Positions 1 to 5,567 of a DNA stretch of 5,804 bases are shown here, one piece after another. The DNA comes from JAVEVH01 sp964430365 (lineage in GTDB: Bacteria > Patescibacteriota > Dojkabacteria > SC72), in NCBI GenBank assembly GCA_964430365.1, contig CAYSEU010000046.1, positions 1 to 5,804 on the forward strand, in the 5' to 3' direction. Made by a program: the position numbers and the translations under genes. A model generated the notes under the pieces. The model saw only the letters and a program-made list of their open reading frames with translations, did not search any database and was not told where the DNA came from. The stretch's first letter is position 1. Every line of letters begins with the position of its first letter.

Positions 1-727
1 GGTAGGAGAAGAATTAAAATTAGATTTAGTGCTATCAGAAATAGTTGAGGAAGAGGAAGAAGGGGAAGAGGTATTGGACACTTCAAAAGTGTATATAATA
101 ACAGGGGTTATTAATGATGATAACCCTTCAGTGATATATATCCCTATCTTGGAATTAGAGGAGTACAAGATAGGAGAATTTTCTCAGTTACGAATAATAA
201 TAGAATCTGAAGATAAGATAATAGAGACCAGAAGACAGATAGAGGCCTTGGGTTTAGAAACTACATCTGTAATGGATACAGTTTCTGAAGTAGAAAGCCT
301 ATTCTCATATGCAAAGATAGTACTGATAATAGTAGGAACAATAGCACTATCAATAGCTATACTTGGAATGTTTAATACTTTAACAGTCTCCCTTTTAGAG
401 AGAACCAGAGAAGTAGGCCTAATGAAAACAATAGGTATGAAAGCAGATGAGATAAGTAGTCTCTTTATCAATGAATCTATGATAATGGGAATTACAGGAG
501 GTACTTTAGGGGTTCTTTTTGGACTGCTTATGGGATTAGCTGTCTCCGCTATTCTTTCAATTTTCTCGATTAGTAGGGGAGGCTCTTTTATATTTGTTAG
601 TTTCCTACCATTATCACTCTCTCTTGCTATAATTGTGAGTAGTACATTAGTAGGGTATATAACAGGCCTATATCCTTCAAGTCGTGCAGTTAAAATGGCT
701 CCTTTGGATGCTCTAAGGTATGAATAA
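1..727 (+). CDS. ABC transporter permease, MacB/FtsX type (C-terminal part only)
   Basis: This is the C-terminal end of an FtsX/MacB-like ABC permease. The frame is open to the left edge, so the true start lies outside; the GTG at 29 is only an internal codon. The visible 241 residues hold the end of an extracytoplasmic domain with a glutamate-rich stretch (bases 44-77), then three hydrophobic segments: about 314-388, 482-562 and 605-670. Between the first two lies the family's cytoplasmic loop, LLERTREVGLMKTIGM, which in relatives couples to the ATPase. The protein ends in the typical YPSSRAVKMAPLDALRYE tail, like the P-(A/S)-x-x-A-x-x-x-x-P-x-x-A-L-R-x-E ending of MacB permeases. Family members move lipoproteins, peptides or drugs or control cell-wall hydrolases; the substrate cannot be told here. 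The ATPase partner is not in the window. The next gene overlaps by 8 bases, implying co-transcription. Confidence 0.9.
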   Translation, partial: VGEELKLDLVLSEIVEEEEEGEEVLDTSKVYIITGVINDDNPSVIYIPILELEEYKIGEFSQLRIIIESEDKIIETRRQIEALGLETTSVMDTVSEVESLFSYAKIVLIIVGTIALSIAILGMFNTLTVSLLERTREVGLMKTIGMKADEISSLFINESMIMGITGGTLGVLFGLLMGLAVSAILSIFSISRGGSFIFVSFLPLSLSLAIIVSSTLVGYITGLYPSSRAVKMAPLDALRYE

Positions 728-1253
728 AAGAAAAATTAAAATATTAATAAGGAAGTTGAATAATCTACTCTTAGGTCTAGTTAAGAAAGTCCCTAAGATT
801 AAGACTAAATATATTCTTCTCTCTTTCTTGATCCTAATCATTCTTTTTCTAGTAATAATAACAGTGGGAGGATATAAGAAGCTCTCTAAGTTAGATACAC
901 AGATTGATAATATAGCTATGGATATCCAAGTTTCATACAGTAGAGAGTTTACCCTTGTAGAAAGGATCAAATTAATTGAAATTACAGATTTTAAATCTGA
1001 TTGTACTGATTTTAGTTATAGATGCTTGTACATAGGAGATTCTCTAAGGAAAGAGATGCTTGAGGTTATAAAGGGCAGAAGTTTTAATGATGAAGAAATG
1101 GAAGTAATTAATATGATTTCAAGTATAGAAGTAAGTACTAGAGCAAAGAGTGAAGAATTTAATACTTTTGTGGAAGAATACAATCAAATCAAAGAAGAGT
1201 TTCCATTTAGTTTGGTTAGTTGGGTTTCTAAGAGTAAGCAAAGTTTGAATTAG
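720..1253 (+). CDS. Small membrane-anchored protein, divergent LemA family (probable)
   Basis: This 177-residue protein has a basic N-terminus (residues 1-30), one strong hydrophobic segment (about 31-50) and a mainly helical soluble part. Residues 51-88 (GGYKKLSKLDTQIDNIAMDI... then LVERIKLIE) resemble the LemA start, which usually reads YNxLVxLDExVxxAWSQVExQxxRRxDLIPNLVExVK. Residues 143-166 (KSEEFNTFVEEYNQIKEEFP) resemble the LemA end, ARxxYNxxVxxYNxxIxxFPSNL. Length also fits (LemA is about 180-200 residues). The family's conserved RRxDLIPNL block is degraded to SREFTLVER, and the middle carries two cysteines (95 and 102), so this is a remote member. LemA function is poorly known; a membrane-linked role is likely. 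The ATG at 720 overlaps the permease by 8 bases; AAGG sits almost directly before it, too close to be a normal ribosome site. The overlap suggests translational coupling. Confidence 0.65.
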   Translation: MNKRKIKILIRKLNNLLLGLVKKVPKIKTKYILLSFLILIILFLVIITVGGYKKLSKLDTQIDNIAMDIQVSYSREFTLVERIKLIEITDFKSDCTDFSYRCLYIGDSLRKEMLEVIKGRSFNDEEMEVINMISSIEVSTRAKSEEFNTFVEEYNQIKEEFPFSLVSWVSKSKQSLN

Positions 1254-1281
1254 TTTAATACAGAATCCGGCTTATTTGGTA

Positions 1282-1311
1282 CTTACACAATTTCCCTATT
1301 TCTGATATTAT
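1282..1311 (+). promoter_or_regulatory. Possible promoter with extended -10
   Basis: In the 85-base gap between the LemA-like gene and the next one, TGATATTAT (1303-1311) matches an extended -10 box (TGn followed by TATTAT, five of six bases of TATAAT). CTTACA at 1282-1287 matches four of six -35 bases with an 18-base spacer. Transcription would begin about 20 bases before the ATG at 1339. AT-rich DNA yields such matches by chance, so this is tentative. Confidence 0.35.
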
Positions 1312-1338
1312 AGGTTTATTAATCCAATATCTGTATAT

Positions 1339-1893
1339 ATGCCAGATTCTAAGGATCCACAAGAGTTTGATTCAGGAGAATCAAATCAAAATGAACAGGA
1401 AGAAATATATTTAAAGAAAGAAAGTATAGCAGAAGCTCTTTCTCTTGGATTTCTGTCGCATGATAATCAATCACCTCGTAATGGATATACTTCTTTAGAA
1501 CAGCTAATACTTTTTGAATTTGATGCTATTGAAAACCCAGAAATCAAGTATAAGCTTACAGAAATAAAGAGAGAGGTTATTAGTATTTCTAATAGCATAG
1601 ACTATTTTAAATATGACATGTATGAGAGAGAAGATATAGATGAAAAGGCTCTTAATATAAAAATAGCTAAGTATATTATTAGAGGATATGTCACAGATGA
1701 TAATATCTCTGATCTTGTAGGAACTACTTCTTTAGAACAAGTAATCTACTTTAAGTATGGTCCAATTGGTAGTAAAAAGTTTTCAGAAGTTAGGAGGGAA
1801 ATAATGTCGGAACAGTTAAACCTTAGGGGTGGAAGTGTAATGTCTAAAGATGAGTATACGAAGGATCAGTATAGGAATACTATACAATATTAA
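1339..1893 (+). CDS. Hypothetical protein with a duplicated ~50-residue module
   Basis: I do not recognise this 184-residue protein. It has no hydrophobic membrane segment or signal peptide, so it is probably cytoplasmic. Its N-terminal ~25 residues are acidic and polar, likely disordered. Residues 30-82 and 109-157 are two copies of one module with the shared pattern IA(E/K)...G(F/Y)(L/V)(S/T)xDNxS...GxTSLEQ(L/V)IxF...(T/S)E(I/V)(K/R)RE(V/I)(I/M)S. At DNA level a 15-base stretch (TACTTCTTTAGAACA) is identical at 1488-1502 and 1725-1739. A charged linker (83-108) joins the copies, and the C-terminus is polar. The ATG at 1339 has no Shine-Dalgarno site. It may be its own transcription unit from the promoter at about 1306. 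It converges on fmt with a 4-base stop overlap. That the repeated pattern is kept at protein level while the DNA has diverged argues for a real gene. Confidence 0.75.
   Translation: MPDSKDPQEFDSGESNQNEQEEIYLKKESIAEALSLGFLSHDNQSPRNGYTSLEQLILFEFDAIENPEIKYKLTEIKREVISISNSIDYFKYDMYEREDIDEKALNIKIAKYIIRGYVTDDNISDLVGTTSLEQVIYFKYGPIGSKKFSEVRREIMSEQLNLRGGSVMSKDEYTKDQYRNTIQY
1426..1584 (+). repeat. First copy of the duplicated protein module
   Basis: Codes for residues 30-82 of the 184-residue protein. It shares TSLEQ(L/V)I and the closing E-(K/R)-R-E-(V/I)-(I/M)-S pattern with the second copy and is four residues longer, the extra residues falling between the DN and the GxTSLEQ motif and before the last helix. 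Confidence 0.75.
1663..1809 (+). repeat. Second copy of the duplicated protein module
   Basis: Codes for residues 109-157 of the same protein. The TSLEQ core is encoded by DNA identical to the first copy, offset by 237 bases (79 codons), while most other codons differ. This points to an old internal tandem duplication. Confidence 0.75.
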
Positions 1894-2867
1894 GAAAGGA
1901 TTTTTCCAATCCCATTTATAAAATCTCTCTCTTTAACTCTGTTCTTCCCCTCTATTTGTAACTCTTTAACCCTAATTGATGTATGAGGATTTTTTGTTTT
2001 GAAAAGAAGCATATTCTCTTTTGAATATAGAGTACCAGGTTTAAGAGTAGATGTGTCAGATATTAACTCTACCTCAAACAGTTTTACTACCTTGTTAGAT
2101 ATACTCTCCTGGATATTTCTATCTAATACACACCAAGCTACTGGCCAAGGTATCATAGCTCTCACCAATCTTTCAATATATTCAGGTTCCATCTCATCCC
2201 ATTTAATCTGAGCATTCTCTTTTGATATATCTTTCTGCCAACAGTATGTTGCTTTTGAGTCATCCTGTTTAATAGGTTGGATTTCTCCTTTTACCCAATT
2301 CTCTAAAATATCTCCAAGTACTTTTGCTGATTTCTTAACTAATCTCTCTCTTAAAGAAAGGTTTGTATCATTACTATGTATTGGTTCTTTAAATATCTCT
2401 AATATATCTCCCTCATCCATTCCCTCTGCCATCAACATTATTGATATCCCTGTTTCTTCCTCTCCCTCTAATATCGCTTTTTGTATGGGTACTGCTCCTC
2501 TGTATTTAGGTAATATTGAGAAGTGTACATTTATAGATTCGTATTTAGGATATTGCAGAAAGAATCCCGGCACTATCTCTCCAAATGCTTTACATACAAT
2601 TAATTCGGGTTTGAATTTCTCTAAAGATTCTTTGTATCTTTCCTCTTTCTTCTGCGTATGGAATACCTCTATACCATTTCTTAAAGCATACTCTTTTACT
2701 TTGGATGGAGTTAATATTTGTTTTCTTCCTACTGGTTTGTCTACAGTAGTAATCACTCCTACAATATTAAATCTTTCATCTTTGTTTAGTGCTTCTAATG
2801 TTTCTACAGATTCCCAATCTGTTCCTAAAAAAAGAGTGTTTACAGGTTCTTCTATTAAATTTCTCAT
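1890..2867 (-). CDS. fmt: Methionyl-tRNA formyltransferase
   Basis: Transfers a formyl group from 10-formyl-tetrahydrofolate to the methionine on initiator tRNA, in the cytoplasm, at the start of bacterial translation. At 325 residues it has normal length (E. coli Fmt is about 315). The N-terminal Rossmann-type formyltransferase domain (about 9-200) shows the catalytic set: N113 and H115 in SINVHFSILPKYRGAVPIQ, and the aspartate motif GMDEGD (149-154). The AFGEIVP segment (94-100) matches AYGLILP of relatives. The C-terminal tRNA-binding domain (about 218-325) includes the conserved IKWDE...RAMIPWPVAW and KPGTL segments. One oddity is the first loop: GTDWES replaces the common GTPEFA. The ATG at 2867 is chosen because the first strand (NTLFLGT) follows at the usual distance. 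No Shine-Dalgarno site is seen; a TAGAAT box lies 5 bases upstream. The gene is divergent from queA and its usual partner def is absent here. Confidence 0.96.
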   Translation of the reverse strand: MRNLIEEPVNTLFLGTDWESVETLEALNKDERFNIVGVITTVDKPVGRKQILTPSKVKEYALRNGIEVFHTQKKEERYKESLEKFKPELIVCKAFGEIVPGFFLQYPKYESINVHFSILPKYRGAVPIQKAILEGEEETGISIMLMAEGMDEGDILEIFKEPIHSNDTNLSLRERLVKKSAKVLGDILENWVKGEIQPIKQDDSKATYCWQKDISKENAQIKWDEMEPEYIERLVRAMIPWPVAWCVLDRNIQESISNKVVKLFEVELISDTSTLKPGTLYSKENMLLFKTKNPHTSIRVKELQIEGKNRVKERDFINGIGKILS

Positions 2868-2872
2868 AGCTA

Positions 2873-2878
2873 ATTCTA
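2873..2878 (-). promoter_or_regulatory. Putative -10 box for fmt (leaderless transcript)
   Basis: Read on the minus strand, TAGAAT (five of six of TATAAT) is separated from the fmt ATG by only TAGCT. A transcript would begin at or next to the start codon, giving a leaderless message, which fits the lack of any Shine-Dalgarno site. No convincing -35 hexamer is seen at 16-18 bases upstream. Confidence 0.4.
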
Positions 2879-2911
2879 CTACAAAAACAACAAAAAGAGA
2901 TATATTTGTAA

Positions 2912-2917
2912 TATAAT
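2912..2917 (+). promoter_or_regulatory. Consensus -10 box for queA-tgt
   Basis: A perfect TATAAT lies 11 bases before the queA ATG at 2929. With a normal -10 to +1 distance transcription would begin around 2923-2925, leaving a leader of about five bases. The -35 region is A-rich and does not match TTGACA. Together with the fmt box it makes the 61-base gap a back-to-back promoter region. Confidence 0.5.
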
Positions 2918-2928
2918 AGCGATGTTAA

Positions 2929-3954
2929 ATGAATATTTCAGAATTTAAATACAATTTACCGGAAGAATTAATAGCTAAATATCCTCCTACACAAAGAGGT
3001 ACCACCAATCTATTGGTATTAGATAAAGAGAATGGGAATATTACTCATAGAAAATATTTTAATATCCCAGAATATATCAAAGAGGAAGATATCGTTGTTT
3101 TAAATGAAACTAAGGTTTTAAACAGTAGAACATATTTCTTAACTCCTAAGGGTAAAAAAGTAGAAGTACTTTTTTTGGAAGAGAGGGGTAAAGATACATG
3201 GTACTGTTTAATAGGGAGGGCTAAGAATGTAGAGATTTCGGAGATACTAAAATGTGAAGATATTAATATTGAAATATCTTTAAGAGAGGGGAACGGATTT
3301 TTAGTTAAATTTCTAAGTGGGGATTCAAATACATTATTTGAGAAATATGGTCATACTCCCCTACCTCCATATATGAAAAGAGATGATGAGAGTAGTGATA
3401 GAGAGAGGTACAATACAGTATTTTCCTCTATCCCTGGGGCTGTAGCAGCTCCTACAGCAAGTTTAAATCTAACTAATGATATATTAGACAATATTGAAAA
3501 AAAGGGTGGTAAAATAGGTAAAATTGAGTTAAAGGTAGGATGGGGTACATTTGCTCCAATTAGGGAAGCAAATATTGAAGAGCATGAGATACACAAAGAG
3601 TATATTAATGTAAGTAAAGAGGTCGCAGATATGATAAATGGGTGTAAGGGAAGGGTATGGGCATTTGGTACTACAGTTGCTAGAACATTAGAGAGTATAT
3701 ATTCTGAAAAAGAGAAAAAAGTACTACCGTATAGTGGATATACAGATCTTTATATATATCCAGGGTATAAATGGAATGTTGTAGATATACTAGTTACTAA
3801 CTTCCATATGCCAGATTCATCTCTCATTCTTTTAGTTAGTTCTTTTGCAGGTACTAAAAATATTAAAAAAGCATATACTCAAGCTATTGAAAATAACTAC
3901 AAATTTCTTAGCTATGGAGATAGTATGTTAATTGGTGCTAATTTAAGTAAGTAA
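2929..3954 (+). CDS. queA: S-adenosylmethionine:tRNA ribosyltransferase-isomerase
   Basis: QueA transfers and rearranges the ribosyl part of S-adenosylmethionine onto preQ1 in tRNA, making epoxyqueuosine at the wobble position. The 341-residue length is normal. Family blocks appear in order: LPEELIAKYPPTQR (10-23), LLVLDKENG (28-36), VVLNETKVLNSR (56-67), GHTPLPPYMKR (141-151), the DRERYNTVF to AAPTA block (157-177), VGWGTFAPI (203-211) with EEHEIH (217-222), VWAFGTTVARTLES (243-256), and DILVTNFHMPDSSLI (286-300) with FAGT and YGDSMLIG near the end. Two blocks deviate from the usual form: AAPTAGLHFT reads AAPTASLNLT (His to Asn at 180), and GTTSVRTLE reads GTTVARTLE. The start agrees with the family (MxxxxFxxxLPEELIA). 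tgt follows after two bases, so the two are an operon for consecutive tRNA modification steps, transcribed from the TATAAT at 2912. Confidence 0.96.
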   Translation: MNISEFKYNLPEELIAKYPPTQRGTTNLLVLDKENGNITHRKYFNIPEYIKEEDIVVLNETKVLNSRTYFLTPKGKKVEVLFLEERGKDTWYCLIGRAKNVEISEILKCEDINIEISLREGNGFLVKFLSGDSNTLFEKYGHTPLPPYMKRDDESSDRERYNTVFSSIPGAVAAPTASLNLTNDILDNIEKKGGKIGKIELKVGWGTFAPIREANIEEHEIHKEYINVSKEVADMINGCKGRVWAFGTTVARTLESIYSEKEKKVLPYSGYTDLYIYPGYKWNVVDILVTNFHMPDSSLILLVSSFAGTKNIKKAYTQAIENNYKFLSYGDSMLIGANLSK

Positions 3955-3956
3955 AA

Positions 3957-4976
3957 ATGATGAACTTAGACATTCTGAAAGAGAAACTTTTCTTTATGCC
4001 AGATGCTACTAGAGGAGCAGTAAGATATCTAACAACTAAACAGTTAGAGGAGACAGGTACAAAGGCTTTAGTAACAAATACTCTTCACCTTCTTGTTCAT
4101 CCAGGTCCAGATGTAATACAGCAGTTAGGTGGTATTAAAAAAATGATGGGTTGGAATGGTATTGTATTTACTGACTCAGGAGGTTTCCAGGTATTTTCAC
4201 TACTTCATTCTAAAAAATGGAAAGGCAAGGTTCATGAGAATGGTGCTACATTTAAATCCCCTAAAGAGGGTAATACCTATGAGCTAACTCCAGAGTCGTC
4301 CATAGATATACAGATGAAGATAGGTTCCGATGTTTTAGTTACATTAGATGATTGTAGAGATACTAATCTTTCTAGAAAAGATGCTGAGCAATCTGTAGAG
4401 AGAACATTAAAATGGGCAGTAAGATGTAAGGATCGTTTTAACAAGGAGTATGGTGGTACTAAAAAGACAGGTAAGTTACTTACTGCTGTAGTACAGGGTG
4501 CTAACTTCCCTGATTTACGTTCATATTGTGCTAAGGAGTTAGTAAAGATTGGTTTTGATGGTTACAACTTTGGTGGATATGTCGTTGATGAGGATGGTGA
4601 ATTAGTTGCGGATGAGATGACAGCAGTTATTGAGAGTATTCCTAAAGATACAATTCGATATGCAATGGGGATAGGTAAGCCCGAGGATATTATTCGTGCT
4701 GCTAAGATTGGTTACAATCTTTTTGATACAGTTCTAGTAACTCGTAATGCTAGGCATGGTACTGTATATACTTCGGAAGGTATTTTGCGAATTAAAAACA
4801 GCGATATGAGTTTGGATATGAGACCAATAGATAGTGAGTGTAATTGTGAGTGTTGCCAAAACTACTCTCGTGCTTACCTTCATCATATGCTCAAAAATGG
4901 TGAAGCTACAGCTCTGACTTTATTAACAATTCATAATCTTACCTATTACCAAAAGTTAATATCAGGTCTGTCCTAG
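3957..4976 (+). CDS. tgt: tRNA-guanine transglycosylase, divergent, 3' end altered by transposon
   Basis: Exchanges the wobble guanine of GUN-anticodon tRNAs for a 7-deazaguanine base (preQ1 in bacteria), the step before QueA. Active-site features are present: TDSGGFQVFSL with D73, the LDDC segment (D131, C133), VVQG with Q180, and the nucleophile D257 in FDTVLVTRNARHG. The zinc site is complete: C295, C297, C300 and H326 (TIHNL). Unusual points: the N-terminus is short (FMPDATRG at 13-20, where E. coli has about 30 residues before FMP); the base-binding loop GGLAVGE reads GGYVVDEDGE (207-214); and the C-terminus stops at YYQKLISGLS, about 30 residues before the E. coli end. The last four residues and the TAG stop lie inside the left inverted repeat of the transposon, so the native tail was replaced. 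Two start codons are adjacent (3957, 3960); either could serve. No clear Shine-Dalgarno site; it is probably expressed by coupling to queA. Confidence 0.92.
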   Translation: MMNLDILKEKLFFMPDATRGAVRYLTTKQLEETGTKALVTNTLHLLVHPGPDVIQQLGGIKKMMGWNGIVFTDSGGFQVFSLLHSKKWKGKVHENGATFKSPKEGNTYELTPESSIDIQMKIGSDVLVTLDDCRDTNLSRKDAEQSVERTLKWAVRCKDRFNKEYGGTKKTGKLLTAVVQGANFPDLRSYCAKELVKIGFDGYNFGGYVVDEDGELVADEMTAVIESIPKDTIRYAMGIGKPEDIIRAAKIGYNLFDTVLVTRNARHGTVYTSEGILRIKNSDMSLDMRPIDSECNCECCQNYSRAYLHHMLKNGEATALTLLTIHNLTYYQKLISGLS

Positions 4977-4986
4977 GTCTGTCCCC
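4958..4986 (+). repeat. Left terminal inverted repeat
   Basis: It reads AATATC then two direct copies of AGGTCTGTCC (4964-4973 and 4975-4984) separated by one T, then CC. It is the exact reverse complement of 5460-5488. It contains the palindrome CCTAGG, which supplies the stop codons of both tgt (plus) and the transposase (minus). Confidence 0.95.
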
Positions 4987-5419
4987 GTTCACGCTTGTTC
5001 CATTTGTAATCCGAGGGCTTTCTAACCCAACCCTCGTGTACAGGATTTCTTTGTACGTAGGCGATAGCTTGTCGCAAATTTTTCTTGTATTGGAGGTAAT
5101 TAGCGTTGTACCTGTTTTGAAAAACGTGACCCACTTTCTGGTACTTCCTGTTTATTTCCATTGCAAAACCAGTACAAACTTTTTGCATAAATTTTGATAA
5201 TAATTTTGGATCTTTTCCAGTCCGGATGACAAGATGAAAGTGTGTCTCCATTATGCAGTAAGTAAGTATCTTTATATCACATTCCCTATTATATCTGTAC
5301 AGCAAATTAAGAAAAAGTTGTTTGTCAGAAGCCGCTCGGAATATGATGTTTTTGTTGTTACCACGATTGTATACGTGGTAAAAACTATTCGCTATGTAGT
5401 TGCGTCGTGTTCTGGACAT
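4973..5419 (-). CDS. Transposase, Y1/HUH single-strand type (IS200-like / REP-associated)
   Basis: A 148-residue Y1 transposase (PF01797-like, RAYT branch) that cuts and joins single-stranded DNA through a 5'-phosphotyrosine link. The family landmarks are all present: NSFYHVYNRGNNKNIIF (11-27), the metal-binding HUH motif METHFHLVI with H60 and H62, GHVFQNRYNA (97-106), and YVQRNPVHEGWV (121-132) whose Y121 is the likely catalytic tyrosine, followed by PSDYKWN. Length is normal for the family, so it looks intact. Its TAG stop lies in the left inverted repeat and shares CTAG with the tgt stop. The ATG at 5419 is the first methionine before the conserved domain; no Shine-Dalgarno site precedes it. 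It runs against tgt, so read-through from queA-tgt would produce antisense RNA to it, which may keep expression low. Confidence 0.95.
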   Translation of the reverse strand: MSRTRRNYIANSFYHVYNRGNNKNIIFRAASDKQLFLNLLYRYNRECDIKILTYCIMETHFHLVIRTGKDPKLLSKFMQKVCTGFAMEINRKYQKVGHVFQNRYNANYLQYKKNLRQAIAYVQRNPVHEGWVRKPSDYKWNKRERGQT

Positions 5420-5459
5420 GATAAAAGGATAGCAGAGGGAGATGAAATTCGGATGAAAT

Positions 5460-5488
5460 GGGGACAGACCTAGGACAGACCTGATATT
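5460..5488 (-). repeat. Right terminal inverted repeat
   Basis: The exact reverse complement of 4958-4986, again with two decamer copies (GGACAGACCT in this orientation) one base apart. It is upstream of the transposase start by 40 bases and could take part in its regulation as well as being the transposition end. Confidence 0.95.
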
Positions 5489-5516
5489 GGCTCACTGTCT
5501 AGAAAGATTGAGATAA
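5487..5516 (+). pseudogene. Probable severed 3' tail of tgt
   Basis: If the element plus one copy of a TA duplication is removed, the tgt frame passes from ATA (Ile, 4959-4961) directly into TTG at 5487 and continues LAHCLERLR to a TAA at 5514-5516. This lies just before the terminator-like hairpin at 5522, as expected for the original gene end. The nine-residue tail has no motif to confirm it, and the exact duplication is inferred, so confidence is moderate. Confidence 0.5.
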
Positions 5517-5521
5517 AAATG

Positions 5522-5558
5522 ATATTATTAGAAAGTCCTTAATAATATTTGATTTTTT
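5522..5558 (+). terminator. Rho-independent terminator-like hairpin after tgt
   Basis: ATATTATTA (5522-5530) and TAATAATAT (5540-5548) form a perfect 9-bp stem around a 9-base loop GAAAGTCCT, followed by a run of six T at 5553-5558. An A-rich run precedes the stem, so it could act in both directions. The stem is all A-T and therefore weak. Its place just after the reconstructed tgt end suggests it closed the queA-tgt operon before the transposon arrived. Confidence 0.5.
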
Positions 5559-5567
5559 AGATAGGAC

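Larger units (their letters stand above)
4958..5488. mobile_element. IS200-like/RAYT-type transposon with perfect 29-bp terminal inverted repeats
   Basis: The element has a single transposase gene on the minus strand between two identical, inverted 29-base ends. The outermost AAT/ATT bases may belong to the target, so the element could be as short as TCAGG...CCTGA (4962-5484), with TA flanking on both sides as a possible 2-base duplication. The interior is richer in G+C than its host gene: I count 54 of 120 in 4981-5100 against 42 of 120 in 3961-4080, which suggests transfer. Near the right end GATGAAAT occurs twice (5441-5448 and 5452-5459) just inside the repeat. Long perfect terminal inverted repeats are not the standard form for Y1/HUH elements, which typically carry subterminal hairpins; this resembles the flanking palindromes of REP-associated transposases. 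The element has interrupted the 3' end of tgt. Confidence 0.88.

Noticed and set aside
1258..1336. Inverted repeat ATACAGA / TCTGTAT in the gap before the duplicated-module gene
   Set aside because: Only 7 bp with a 65-base spacer in AT-rich DNA; it could be chance and links to nothing else.
2485..2916. Long plus-strand open frame antisense to fmt
   Set aside because: It is a shadow of the well-supported fmt gene and its translation matches no family I know.
2922..2948. A short reading frame (MLNEYFRI) overlapping the queA start, possible leader peptide
   Set aside because: It lies at or before the likely transcription start, has no ribosome site, and eight codons in AT-rich DNA arise easily by chance.
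5234..5473. Plus-strand open frame inside the transposon
   Set aside because: It lies opposite the conserved transposase domain and includes the inverted repeat; no protein features support it.
4958..5488. A CRISPR-like array from the repeated AGGTCTGTCC units
   Set aside because: There are only two direct copies per end, 1 base apart, and the two ends are inverted around a transposase gene.
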